DNA of 14,837 nucleotides from Cyclobacteriaceae bacterium. Its GTDB lineage: Bacteria; Bacteroidota; Bacteroidia; Cytophagales; Cyclobacteriaceae. Positions 1 to 7,172 of this stretch are shown in pieces (the first letter of the stretch is position 1; the number at the start of each line of letters is the position of its first letter). A model generated the notes under the pieces. That model was not told the DNA's origin, ran no database searches, and was given only the letters and a program-made list of their open reading frames with translations. Made by a program: the position numbers and the translations under genes. The stretch spans positions 1 through 14,837 of the forward strand of contig JAUUZS010000030.1 in the NCBI GenBank assembly GCA_030589835.1, read 5' to 3'.

Positions 1-83
1 ATGATGCAATTATTAAAATAAAACCAATAGATGGCGTCTGGAAGATGTATGATCTGGAAATCATGGACGAAGTACGGCTGTAA
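1..83 (+). CDS. 3' end of an unidentified gene upstream of the ABC operon
   Basis: An open frame beginning before the window runs through codons starting at position 3 and ends at the TAA at 81-83. The visible C-terminus is about 26 residues and ends in WKMYDLEIMDEVRL. This is too little to name a family. The next ATG follows after only 2 bp, so the gene is probably the preceding member of the same operon as the ABC ATPase, permease and ZnuA-like lipoprotein. The frame could be fortuitous, but its length up to the window edge and its spacing to the next gene favour a real gene end. Confidence 0.5.
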   Translation, partial: DAIIKIKPIDGVWKMYDLEIMDEVRL

Positions 84-85
84 TC

Positions 86-748
86 ATGATTTCTTTATCT
101 GACATATTATTTCGATATCCTGATTCTGATTTTCGATTGAAAATCGATGATCTGTCCTTTTTACCTGGGTCAAAAACTGCAGTGATTGGCCCCAGCGGAT
201 TTGGAAAAACCACACTCCTTTATTTGATATCTGGAATTTTAACTCCCCAAACAGGAGATGTACGTGTGCATAAGCATAGTCTGAATGAGCTGAATGATTC
301 GGAACGACGCACCTTTCGGCTCACCAATATAGGTTTTGTGTTCCAGGATTTTAAATTGTTGGAATATTTGAAAGTAAAAGACAATATCCTATTGCCGTAC
401 CGGATAAATAAAGCCTTGTCCCTGGATGACCAAGCGAGGAATCGTGCAGCAGAATTAGCTTCTTTGCTGGGCATAGAAAGCAAATTGGCTAAATATCCAA
501 ATAATTTATCGCATGGGGAACGTCAGCGTGTGGCCGTTTGCCGTGCTCTGATTCACGATCCTTCAATTATACTTGCCGATGAACCAACAGGAAATCTCGA
601 TCCAAAAAATAAAGAAAAAATTATGCAGGTATTATTTGATTATGCAGCCAATAAAGGTTCTTCTATGATCACCGTCACACATGATCATGAACTACTCAGA
701 GGTTTTGACCGGGTGATAGATTTTCAGGAATTATATACGAATTTATAA
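86..748 (+). CDS. ABC transporter ATP-binding protein, LolD/MacB/FtsE type
   Basis: This 220-aa cytoplasmic ATPase should energise the permease encoded immediately downstream. The Walker A motif GPSGFGKTT is at residues 35-43, the Q-loop glutamine at 87 (FVFQDF), the signature LSHGE at 141-145, Walker B IILADEP with catalytic E166 in the ADEPTGNLD stretch, and the H-loop histidine at 199. The FQ-F-L pattern and the DEPTGNLD box are typical of the LolD/MacB/FtsE subgroup, which works with FtsX-like permeases rather than importer permeases. The signature has His in place of the usual first Gly of LSGGE, a mild deviation. The start lies 2 bp after the previous stop and the stop abuts the next ATG, so translational coupling is likely. 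Family assignment is secure; the substrate is inferred only from neighbours. Confidence 0.93.
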   Translation: MISLSDILFRYPDSDFRLKIDDLSFLPGSKTAVIGPSGFGKTTLLYLISGILTPQTGDVRVHKHSLNELNDSERRTFRLTNIGFVFQDFKLLEYLKVKDNILLPYRINKALSLDDQARNRAAELASLLGIESKLAKYPNNLSHGERQRVAVCRALIHDPSIILADEPTGNLDPKNKEKIMQVLFDYAANKGSSMITVTHDHELLRGFDRVIDFQELYTNL

Positions 749-1927
749 ATGCGACAAAGTTTTTACCTGGCCTTTAAGTATATCGCTTTCCACCAAGTGA
801 GATCCAGTGTCTTGATTTTTTCTATTGGGATCATCATTTTTCTTCCTAATGGATTGAAAAAATTAATTCATGAAAGCGAATCCCGCTTGTTAAGCAGGGC
901 AAAGGCAATCCCGCTAATAATCGGAGCAAAAGGCAGCCCGACAGATTTGGTAATCAACACGCTTTATTTCCAACAGGAAAAGACAGAATCCATTACCATG
1001 AACACCATGGAGCAGGTAAACGCGCTTGGGTTTGGATACGCAATTCCGATTTTAACCATGTTTTCGACACGGGGTCATCCGATTGTTGGCACTGATATGG
1101 ATTATTTTAATTTTCGAAGCCTTAATATTGCTTCCGGCAGATGGATGAGTTTTGTTGGGGAGTGCGTGATAGGAAGTTCGGTTGCCAAAAAGTTGAATAT
1201 TGATGTAGGGGATAGCCTTATTTCTTCACCTGAAAATTTCTTTGACCTTGCAGGGGTTTATCCCTTGAAAATGAATGTTGTAGGGGTTTTGGAACAATCC
1301 GATTCGCCTGATGATCAAGCAGTATTTGTAGACATCAAAACCAATTGGGTGATCATGGGACTGGGGCATGGTCATGAAGACTTGACCAATAACTATGACA
1401 ACACCATTGTACTTGAGCGCGATTCGAATGTGGTAAAAGCCGGAGCGAAATTATTTATGTATAATGCTATAAGTGGAGAAAATATGGATAGTTTTCACTT
1501 TCATGGTGATGTAGACTCCTACCCATTGAGTGCTTTGATTTTTGTTCCCAAGGATCATAAAGCGGAGACTATTTTCAGGGGAAGATTCGAATCCGGTGAA
1601 TTAATGCCACAAGTTATTGTACCTGAAGAGGTAGTAAGCAATTTGTTGCTAAGTATATTCAGGATAAAGCAGATATTTAATACCGTATTTCTTCTTGTCG
1701 GAGTGGCAACCTCGCTTATTCTGATCTTGATTGTGGTATTGTCTGTCAGGCTGCGAAAAAATGAAATCTACACCATGTTTACCATTGGCTCTGGCAAGCT
1801 AAAAGTCATAGAAATCATTTCATTAGAACTCATTATCCTGTTGGGGAGTAGTATATTATTTGCCGGATTATTATATTCAATGACAGGATTTTTCGTAGAA
1901 TATTTTATCAATAATTTTATTATTTAA
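749..1927 (+). CDS. MacB/FtsX-like ABC transporter permease
   Basis: This 392-aa inner-membrane protein starts directly after the ATPase stop with no gap. It has one N-terminal transmembrane segment (about residues 17-34), a large extracytoplasmic domain (about 40-305) containing the MacB-like stretch GSSVAKKLNIDVGDSL near 142-157, and a C-terminal FtsX-like membrane part. The latter has hydrophobic segments at about 311-333 and 354-383, separated by the charged RLRKNEIYTMFTIGSGK cytoplasmic loop. The topology fits type VII (MacB/LolCE) transporters, which couple ATP hydrolysis to movements outside the membrane rather than to classic import. The extracytoplasmic domain has His-rich patches (GHGHED around 206-211 and HFHGD around 250-254), suggestive of metal contact because the next gene is ZnuA-like. 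The C-terminus is short, ending just after the last hydrophobic segment. Confidence 0.85.
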   Translation: MRQSFYLAFKYIAFHQVRSSVLIFSIGIIIFLPNGLKKLIHESESRLLSRAKAIPLIIGAKGSPTDLVINTLYFQQEKTESITMNTMEQVNALGFGYAIPILTMFSTRGHPIVGTDMDYFNFRSLNIASGRWMSFVGECVIGSSVAKKLNIDVGDSLISSPENFFDLAGVYPLKMNVVGVLEQSDSPDDQAVFVDIKTNWVIMGLGHGHEDLTNNYDNTIVLERDSNVVKAGAKLFMYNAISGENMDSFHFHGDVDSYPLSALIFVPKDHKAETIFRGRFESGELMPQVIVPEEVVSNLLLSIFRIKQIFNTVFLLVGVATSLILILIVVLSVRLRKNEIYTMFTIGSGKLKVIEIISLELIILLGSSILFAGLLYSMTGFFVEYFINNFII

Positions 1928-1936
1928 TTTTTTAGT

Positions 1937-2845
1937 ATGGGTAGAATAGCGCTTATGTTGGTTGTAATCTTGGTGATTTCATGCAATTCGGAAAAAGGAA
2001 AACAGGAGTTGCAAAAGAATGAAAATCCTTTGATTGCAGTGGTCAATTATCCTTTGTACTACTTTGCGGAAGCCATAGCTGGAGATCGTGCCGACATATA
2101 TATGCCTGATATTGAAGGCGATCCTGCCTACTGGAACCTGACGGCAGAGCATGTGACTAATTTTCAACATGCCGACCTGATTTTAGCCAATGGAGCAGGA
2201 TATGCAAAATGGATGGAAAAAGTAAGCCTGCCTTCCTCCAAAATCGTCGTTACTTCAATCGGATTCAAAAATCAATGGATTGAGTTGGACAATGGAGTGG
2301 AGCACATTCATGGGGATGAAGGAAAACACTCGCATAAGGGGACAGCGTTTACCACCTGGCTGGATTTTAAGCTTGCTTCCAGGCAAGCGGAAGCGATTTT
2401 CAAAGCGCTCAACGAGCTAATTCCGAATCATTCAGATGAATTAGCGCAAAATTTTGATCGCTTAAAAGCAAGCTTAAAGGATCTGGATAAAAGAATGGAA
2501 ACGATTTCTAAGGAACTTGCTCGCCGACAGCTCATAGCTTCTCATCCTGTTTATCAATACATGGAGGTGGCGTATGGCTTGAACTTAATTAATGAACATT
2601 GGGAGCCAGATGAAATGCCAACGGATGCTCAATGGCAAGATTTAATGGATAAAATCAATAGGGATCAGGAGCAAATAATGATTTGGGAAGATGAGCCTTC
2701 AAATGAAATAAAGATAAAACTCGACAGTCTTAATGTGGCAGTTGCGGTGTTTAATCCGAGTGGTAATACAATAGCAGCAGGTGATTTTTTAAGTATGATG
2801 AATAAAAATGTGAATCAACTCGAGAAGATTATAAAGATCGAGTAA
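1937..2845 (+). CDS. ZnuA-like metal ABC substrate-binding lipoprotein, atypical ligands
   Basis: This 302-aa protein has a lipoprotein signal (residues 1-16, lipobox VIS-C with C16), so it is probably anchored in a membrane facing the periplasm. The fold signature is of the cluster A-I (ZnuA/TroA) family: the N-terminal domain with ADLILANGAGYAKWMEKV, a linker helix near 160-195, and ASHPVYQYMEVAYGL with H203 in the position of a conserved metal ligand. A His-rich loop, HIHGDEGKHSH, lies at 123-133, as in zinc-specific members. The usual first-ligand motif (PH-Y) reads DPAYW at 62-66, and the usual HxWLDP reads TTWLDF at 139-144, so two expected ligand histidines are absent. The gene starts 9 bp after the permease stop. 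Metal association is likely; classic zinc import is uncertain because the operon's permease is MacB-type. Confidence 0.85.
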   Translation: MGRIALMLVVILVISCNSEKGKQELQKNENPLIAVVNYPLYYFAEAIAGDRADIYMPDIEGDPAYWNLTAEHVTNFQHADLILANGAGYAKWMEKVSLPSSKIVVTSIGFKNQWIELDNGVEHIHGDEGKHSHKGTAFTTWLDFKLASRQAEAIFKALNELIPNHSDELAQNFDRLKASLKDLDKRMETISKELARRQLIASHPVYQYMEVAYGLNLINEHWEPDEMPTDAQWQDLMDKINRDQEQIMIWEDEPSNEIKIKLDSLNVAVAVFNPSGNTIAAGDFLSMMNKNVNQLEKIIKIE

Positions 2846-2888
2846 CTATTTCGTTATGCTAATAGATTGTTAAATGAATATAAAAAAT

Positions 2889-2920
2889 TTTGTTTCCTAA
2901 TGAAGAAATAAACAAATTTG
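2889..2920 (+). promoter_or_regulatory. Candidate Bacteroidota promoter for the T9SS cargo gene
   Basis: TTTG at 2889-2892 and CAAATTTG at 2913-2920 are separated by 20 bp. This resembles the Bacteroidota -33 TTTG / -7 TAnnTTTG arrangement with one mismatch in the -7 box. It lies about 40 bp before the TTG start at 2961 and after the end of the ABC operon, as a promoter for an independent gene should. It is a pattern match only. Confidence 0.35.
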
Positions 2921-2960
2921 TGGGTTCTAAAAGAGCCTAATAAAAAGAATAATATTCAGA

Positions 2961-3740
2961 TTGAAATACAGCATTTTTCTCATTACATATTTTATTTTAC
3001 ATCAGGTGTTCCCACAAGTCACCGAATACACCGTCGCCGGGGAATATCAGGGAAAAAATGTGTATATCCAAAACCCACTTTCAAAAGATAAGGTTAATTT
3101 CTGTACTACCGAGGTGTACCTGAATGAAAAATTAATAAATTCATCCCCCAAAACTTCAGCCTTTGAAATTAATCTGTCCCATGTGCATATCGGCGGGACT
3201 GTTTTTATTAAGATCATTCATTATGAAGGATGTTTACCTAAGGTCATCAATCCCCAGGTAATAAGGAGTAAAAGTAAATTTCAGTTTTTAAATGTTATTG
3301 CCGACAGACTTTCAATTCATTGGTCTACTGTCGGTGAAATGCCATACGGCAAGTTTTTTATAGAGCATTATCGCAACCGGAGTTGGGGGAATATCGAGAT
3401 TGTCAGTGGTGGTGGATCTTTTGAAAATAATCTTTACAATTTAAAGCCAAAGCATCATACCGGTGACAATAAGTACAGAATCAAGTACGTGCAGAATAAT
3501 GGAAAAATATTTTTTAGCAGGGTATTTGATTATTTCAATGATGTGGAGCCAATTAGCTTTTATCCTACTTTGGTCGTTGATAAAATAATGCTTTCGAGAG
3601 CGTCAGACTATTCGATTGTTGATACTTATGGTAATGAGCTGAGCAAAGGTGTGGGCAAAGAAATAGCACTAAACACCTTAAAGTCAGGGTTATACTTTCT
3701 CTATATCGACAATCGAGAAGAAAAATTTGTAAAGAAATAA
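2961..3740 (+). CDS. Secreted protein with FN3-like domain and T9SS type A sorting tail
   Basis: This is a 259-aa predicted secreted protein. Residues 1-19 form a signal peptide (MKYSIFLITYFILHQ..). The start codon is TTG at 2961: no in-frame ATG lies between the upstream stop at 2928-2930 and this position, and starting here gives a normal signal peptide. Residues 20-100 form an N-terminal beta domain of a kind often seen in Bacteroidota surface proteins (EYQGKNVYIQNPL). Residues 105-190 match the FN3-like module that commonly precedes T9SS tails (LSIHWSTVGE, GKFFIEHY, GDNKYRIKYV, GKIFFSRVF). Residues 198-259 resemble the type A T9SS sorting domain (FYPTLVVDKI, IVDTYGNE, LKSGLYFLYI, KFVKK), although the usual PNP reads PTL. 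The job on the surface is unknown. Its stop is directly adjacent to the convergent mtaB stop. Confidence 0.8.
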   Translation: MKYSIFLITYFILHQVFPQVTEYTVAGEYQGKNVYIQNPLSKDKVNFCTTEVYLNEKLINSSPKTSAFEINLSHVHIGGTVFIKIIHYEGCLPKVINPQVIRSKSKFQFLNVIADRLSIHWSTVGEMPYGKFFIEHYRNRSWGNIEIVSGGGSFENNLYNLKPKHHTGDNKYRIKYVQNNGKIFFSRVFDYFNDVEPISFYPTLVVDKIMLSRASDYSIVDTYGNELSKGVGKEIALNTLKSGLYFLYIDNREEKFVKK

Positions 3741-5060
3741 TCAGTTGGCAACAACGGTTTTATTTACCAACTCACCTTTCATGATCCCATTTGCTCCAAC
3801 TTCTGACAGATACACTTTTTTTAGTTGATTGATGTATTCGGGAGCGTAATCAACCGCCACACGGATGTAGTTATCTGTAAATCCATGGATTTTTCCGCCT
3901 TCAATATCTTTTTCAAACAATACTTCCATAGATTTTCCTTCGTATTGCTGATAGAAATACCTCCTTTTTTTTTCGGATAGTGACCGGAGCATTTTGGACC
4001 TTCTGCTACGTTCTTTTGGTGAAACAGCCGGTTTCATTTCTATGGCCTGCGTCCCTGATCGTTCTGAGTAGCTGAATACATGAAGATATGATATATCCAA
4101 TTCATTCAGGAAGGTGTATGTCTCCAGAAAATCCTCTTCTGTTTCTCCGGGAAAACCAACAATGACATCCACCCCTATGCAGCAGTCCGGCATGGTTTGT
4201 TTGATCATATCAACCCGATCGACATACAACTCCCGCAGATAGCGCCGCTTCATGGATTTAAGGATCTTATTGCTTCCGGATTGCAATGGAATATGAAAAT
4301 GATGCGCAAATTTGTTAGATTCACCAACAAATTCGATGATTTCTTGAGTTAGCAAATTTGGCTCTATAGACGAGATTCGTATTCGGTCTATTCCATGAAT
4401 ATGATCCAGTTCTTTGATAAGGTCGATAAATTTTTCTTCTCTTATCCCATTTCTGATCCCGAAATCACCTGTATTTACGCCAGTGAGCACAATTTCTTTT
4501 ACTTCTTTTTGAGCTATGGCCCGTGCAGAATCCAGTACATTCGTGATGGTATCGCTCCGGCTAATCCCCCTGGCCATCGGTATGGTGCAAAAAGAACATG
4601 AATAATCACAGCCATCTTGTACTTTCAGAAATGTTCTTGTCCGGTCATTGAGGGAGTAGGCATTGTTGAAGGTAGTGGCTTCCGCAATATCCTGTGCATA
4701 TATCACCGTTTTGGGATGTTTCTCAAATCCATCCAATAATTCCAGAAGCCTGAATTTTTCGGAAGCCCCAAGTACGGCATCTACACCGGGAATTCCGGCA
4801 ATCTCTTTTGGCTTTAGCTGGGCGTAACATCCTATGACGATAATAAATGGATCTTCACTGGCCTTCTTTGCATCTTTTACAGCATGCCTACACTTTTTGT
4901 CAGCATTATCGGTAACAGAACAGGTATTGATCACAACAATATCCGGAGAATCGTTGAGCTCTACTTTCTGAAACCCATGTTGCTGAAACATCCTAATAAT
5001 GGAGGAGGTCTCAGAAAAATTAAGTTTGCACCCTAAGGTATGGAAGGCCACTTTTTTCAT
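3741..5060 (-). CDS. mtaB: tRNA (t6A37) 2-methylthiotransferase MtaB
   Basis: MtaB is a radical-SAM methylthiotransferase that converts t6A37 to ms2t6A37 in tRNAs reading ANN codons. I chose the ATG at 5058-5060 (439 aa, MKKVAFHTLGCKLN) rather than an in-frame TTG three codons upstream, because MtaB/MiaB proteins normally begin a few residues before the first cluster cysteine. Numbering here is from that TTG (subtract 3 for the ATG start). The N-terminal MTTase-domain cysteines are C14 (TLGCK), C50 (NTCSVT) and C81 (GCYAQ). The radical-SAM motif CDYSCSFC gives C154, C158 and C161. PLQSGSNKILKSMKRRY and VDVIVGFPGETEEDF are further family hallmarks, and a C-terminal TRAM-like region follows. 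The YSERSGT stretch and absence of MiaB-specific features favour MtaB over MiaB or RimO. The gene ends with no gap against the convergent T9SS cargo gene. Confidence 0.95.
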   Translation of the reverse strand: MKKVAFHTLGCKLNFSETSSIIRMFQQHGFQKVELNDSPDIVVINTCSVTDNADKKCRHAVKDAKKASEDPFIIVIGCYAQLKPKEIAGIPGVDAVLGASEKFRLLELLDGFEKHPKTVIYAQDIAEATTFNNAYSLNDRTRTFLKVQDGCDYSCSFCTIPMARGISRSDTITNVLDSARAIAQKEVKEIVLTGVNTGDFGIRNGIREEKFIDLIKELDHIHGIDRIRISSIEPNLLTQEIIEFVGESNKFAHHFHIPLQSGSNKILKSMKRRYLRELYVDRVDMIKQTMPDCCIGVDVIVGFPGETEEDFLETYTFLNELDISYLHVFSYSERSGTQAIEMKPAVSPKERSRRSKMLRSLSEKKRRYFYQQYEGKSMEVLFEKDIEGGKIHGFTDNYIRVAVDYAPEYINQLKKVYLSEVGANGIMKGELVNKTVVAN

Positions 5061-5066
5061 AGCCTG

Positions 5067-5074
5067 CAAAATTA
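5067..5074 (-). promoter_or_regulatory. Candidate -7 promoter element of mtaB
   Basis: On the minus strand this reads TAATTTTG, a full match to the Bacteroidota TAnnTTTG element. It sits 6 bp upstream of the mtaB ATG, which would place the transcription start at or very near the start codon. No TTG box at the right spacing is visible upstream, so the call is weak. Confidence 0.27.
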
Positions 5075-5353
5075 GGTATTTTATTACTAACTCAGGATAT
5101 TTTTATCCTCTGGTATTTGCATACAGTCTGTAGTTTATTCAAGCAAAGTAACCCGGAATTGCTACATGTCACCAGAGGAAGTGGCAACCTTAATTTTTTT
5201 GTATAGTATTTCTCTCAAAAAAAGCATCCAATAGGAGGCAATCACCAAAGCGGAAATCAAATGAAATTTATTTCTCCAATTGGTTGCTTTTAAATCTGAA
5301 GATTGATCACCGTATTTTAGGCCGGTTGACCTACCCCAGGTAAGCTGACTGAT

Positions 5354-5374
5354 CAAAATGTGTAATCACTTTTG
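5354..5374 (-). terminator. Weak hairpin after the PHP lipoprotein gene
   Basis: The arms CAAAA-GTG and CAC-TTTTG pair around a TAAT loop, with one bulged T at 5359, giving an 8-bp stem about 66 bp beyond the minus-strand stop. It lacks a strong U-run and is AT-rich, so termination here is only a suggestion. Confidence 0.2.
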
Positions 5375-5440
5375 GGTACGATTTTATTCCATTTAATGGT
5401 ATTCCCGCCTTATAATGTCATTTTCATGCCCCATGTCCTT

Positions 5441-6301
5441 TTACTTCTTCTTCGTCTTAAAAAAGTCATCGGGTTCCAGGCCGCACACTTCTATCATCTC
5501 AATGGCATAATCCAGCGTGCCCAACTCCTTTGTCACATTATTTGTCCCCATACTGAACGTTGCCCCGGCAGCTTTGGCTCTTTTGATAAAGGTAGCTGAA
5601 GGCAGTTTATAGCGGGTATTGATTTCAATTGCCACACCATTGGCCACGGCCGCACTGATCACCTTATCCATACGTACTTCGGTCCATAGCGCATCGTATT
5701 CATTAGCGATGATCTCCGGCAGAAAAGTAGAATTCACATACATGTCAATAGGTTCATTTTCCATAACGCCTACAATTTTGCTCACCAGCTGATCCATAAA
5801 ATCCTCTTTGTCATCAACAAATACCTCATCATTCATCCACAGGCGCATTCTTCTTCCTTTGTTGTCGGTCCAGGTCATGGCATCGGTAAACACATAGTCG
5901 AAGGTGGCGATGTTTTCTTTAGAAAATATATCGACCCATTCCCTGCCCTCTGCCTGCATGGCCATATAGACGGGATAATCTTTGTAGGTCTCGTAGTTTG
6001 CCAGCAGGGTAGCATCATCCGTAATCGGGAACCCGAGGCCAGCGTTAAAAGCCACACCGTAATCGATGCCCGTTTGCTTCGAATGTTCCAGCAATTCCTC
6101 CATGGTCAGGCCACCTTTGAGGTGCGCGTGATAATCGATGATTTCATAACCTGCTTTTTTGAGTTCTGCTATTTTCTTGATGGTAGGATTTTCGGTCGTT
6201 TCTTTTCCTTCGGCAATTTCTTTTTTCTCTGTCTTTGGATTGCATCCGATCAGGTAGGCCACTGAAACAAGGGTCAATAAAAAAATGTAGATTCTTTTCA
6301 T
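5441..6301 (-). CDS. PHP-superfamily lipoprotein (predicted metal-dependent hydrolase)
   Basis: This 286-aa protein has a lipoprotein signal peptide (lipobox LIGC, C20) and a charged linker to about residue 40, then a PHP-like domain. The first metal motif HxH is DYHAHL (H58, H60). E118 in QAEGREW and E226 in VAIEIN are at PHP-like positions, and the end follows the PHP plan (FSMGTNN, then a helix and GLEPDDFF). The later PHP metal residues are altered: the position normally held by a histidine after the barrel strand reads FTDAMTW, and the final D-x-H reads TNN. Several stretches (KGGLTMEELLEHSKQTGI, GLGFPITDDA, YVNSTFLPE) match what I recall of a distinct subfamily in Planctomycetes and Bacteroidota. 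The substrate is unknown. ATG at 6299-6301 gives a clean signal peptide. Confidence 0.8.
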   Translation of the reverse strand: MKRIYIFLLTLVSVAYLIGCNPKTEKKEIAEGKETTENPTIKKIAELKKAGYEIIDYHAHLKGGLTMEELLEHSKQTGIDYGVAFNAGLGFPITDDATLLANYETYKDYPVYMAMQAEGREWVDIFSKENIATFDYVFTDAMTWTDNKGRRMRLWMNDEVFVDDKEDFMDQLVSKIVGVMENEPIDMYVNSTFLPEIIANEYDALWTEVRMDKVISAAVANGVAIEINTRYKLPSATFIKRAKAAGATFSMGTNNVTKELGTLDYAIEMIEVCGLEPDDFFKTKKK

Positions 6302-6314
6302 GAATATTGGGATT

Positions 6315-6342
6315 TAAAAGTAAATATTGTTGTTGTAGGCAA
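6315..6342 (-). promoter_or_regulatory. Candidate promoter of the PHP lipoprotein gene
   Basis: On the minus strand TTG (6340-6342) is followed after 17 bp by TACTTTTA (6315-6322), one mismatch from TAnnTTTG. The -7 box ends 13 bp before the ATG. It lies just inside the inverted-repeat element that begins at 6355. Pattern match only. Confidence 0.3.
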
Positions 6343-6354
6343 GTTAAGGGCTAA

Positions 6355-6512
6355 GGAACTGTAAAGAAATAAGTTGCGCAAATTTTTGTTCAATTATTTT
6401 TTCTTTATCCAAGGCAAAATTTGAGAGCATAGCAACGCTATGGTCGAAAATTTTAACGAAGTAGAAAGAAAAAATAATGATCAAAATGGGTAAGTTATTT
6501 CTTTACGGTTCC
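6355..6512. repeat. 158-bp imperfect inverted repeat, MITE-like
   Basis: The two ends read GGAACTGTAAAGAAATAAGTT and, on the opposite strand, GGAACCGTAAAGAAATAACTT (19 of 21 identical). Complementarity continues inward: both arms share ATTATTTTTTCTTT and AAAATTT, and the centre is CATAGC-AAC-GCTATG (6428-6442). The whole unit could fold into one long hairpin. TAA lies directly outside both ends (6352-6354 and 6513-6515) in direct orientation, as a 3-bp target duplication would, although chance is possible. There is no ORF inside, so if mobile it is non-autonomous. An alternative is a dispersed palindromic repeat acting as a bidirectional terminator or RNA hairpin. Confidence 0.7.
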
Positions 6513-6747
6513 TAAGTTCTAATATTCCTGCATTTATTGGCAAAAGATTAAACGGATGTTTTGGCAAAGGGAGGTGCGAATTGATCACTTGACTAACGAC
6601 ATGGTCGCTGCAAATTAAAAACGGAGTGAATTACTTATATCACTAAAAATGGCAAAAAGCATTCAAGCTGGCTGGATGATACCTGTCGCTTACTAAGCCA
6701 GGAATTTTACTCGTTGTAGGAGGAACTGCAATTGATTTATAGATTGA

Positions 6748-6972
6748 AGTCTTCCAGGATCTAAACAGCATGGGTTGAATAGTCAGAATGATTCATTTAT
6801 TGAACACAATATTGCAAACCAACCTTAGTTTGTCCCTGTCAATAAACTCGGTGTCTGGTTCAAAAAGTCAGCAATCAAGGCTTGCACAGTTTCTGAAAAA
6901 TGGAGTCCCGATGGCTATCTGGATAAGTTTTTCAGAAACAAGCGTAATTCAGAGATCGGACATTATAAATAG
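6748..6972 (+). pseudogene. Possible decayed coding remnant
   Basis: One frame reads through 6748-6972 with a single internal stop (TAG, 6826-6828). After that stop it encodes about 47 residues, including KLGVWFKKSAIKAC and KWSPDGYLDKFFRNKR, whose composition looks protein-like. It is bounded by TGA at 6745-6747 and TAG at 6970-6972, with no credible start. An overlapping 63-codon ORF in another frame (6788-6979) begins with ATG but is Ser/Ile-rich and looks less protein-like. I do not recognise a family, and both may be fortuitous. Confidence 0.2.
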
Positions 6973-6987
6973 ACTCTAGTTAGAGTC
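6972..6987. repeat. 16-bp perfect palindrome upstream of the cyclase gene
   Basis: GACTCTA (6972-6978) and TAGAGTC (6981-6987) are perfect inverted copies separated by GT. About 170 bp before the cyclase gene, it could be a dimeric regulator's operator or a small hairpin. Nothing in the sequence distinguishes these. Confidence 0.4.
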
Positions 6988-7028
6988 CTTAGCTCATATA
7001 TATCTTTTTATTTTATCTGTGATTTGTA

Positions 7029-7172
7029 ATGAAGCCGACAATTGAAAGGATTAATAATATTAGTTTGCACATCGATACCGACAAATTTGAATCACTTACT
7101 CTGATCCAGAATAATGATTCGAATTGTAATTACAACCAACCCAATTATTTGATCTTTTATGCCAACCGATGA
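7029..7172 (+). CDS. Possible 47-aa leader ORF overlapping the cyclase start
   Basis: ATG at 7029 opens a 47-codon frame (MKPTIERINNISLHIDTDKF...) that stops with TGA at 7170-7172, overlapping the first 14 bp of the cyclase gene in another frame. No domain, signal peptide or membrane segment is visible. The overlap geometry would allow termination-reinitiation coupling, and the residue mix is plausible for a small protein. No ribosome binding site is evident and the frame could be chance in AT-rich DNA. Confidence 0.3.
   Translation: MKPTIERINNISLHIDTDKFESLTLIQNNDSNCNYNQPNYLIFYANR

Larger units (their letters stand above)
5061..5440. other. Intergenic region between the PHP lipoprotein gene and mtaB
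   Basis: This 380-bp stretch separates two minus-strand genes. I see no convincing gene. A 64-codon minus-strand open frame (5162-5356) starts only with TTG, lacks an ATG near its 5' end and has no recognisable domain, although one segment is hydrophobic. It could be a relic of a small membrane protein. On the minus strand, TAATTTTG (5067-5074) exactly matches the -7 promoter consensus TAnnTTTG and lies 6 bp before the mtaB ATG, so mtaB mRNA might be almost leaderless. No good -33 box accompanies it. Confidence 0.4.
6513..7028. other. Non-genic stretch with decayed sequence upstream of the cyclase locus
   Basis: No intact gene, RNA gene or clear promoter is visible between the inverted repeat and the small ORF at 7029. 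Open frames are short and interrupted. Part of it (6748-6972) looks like decayed coding sequence, listed separately. Near its 3' end is a 16-bp palindrome (6972-6987). Confidence 0.4.

Noticed and set aside
3741..5060. Annotation as MiaB or RimO
   Set aside because: The overall length, MKKVAFHTLGCK start, YSERSGT motif and general pattern fit MtaB better.
5162..5356. 64-codon minus-strand frame as a small membrane protein gene
   Set aside because: It has only a TTG start, no recognisable family and no upstream signals; it is kept only as a note on the intergenic region.
5875..6057. 60-codon minus-strand frame within the PHP lipoprotein gene
   Set aside because: It is an alternative frame of a well-supported gene.
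7082..7089. CAAATTTG as a -7 promoter box for the cyclase gene
   Set aside because: The nearest upstream TTTG is only 14 bp away, too close for the usual spacing.
6302..7158. CRISPR array, tRNA or rRNA in the long non-genic stretch
   Set aside because: There are no regularly spaced direct repeats and no cloverleaf-like or rRNA-like sequence; the only repeats are the inverted pair and a short palindrome.
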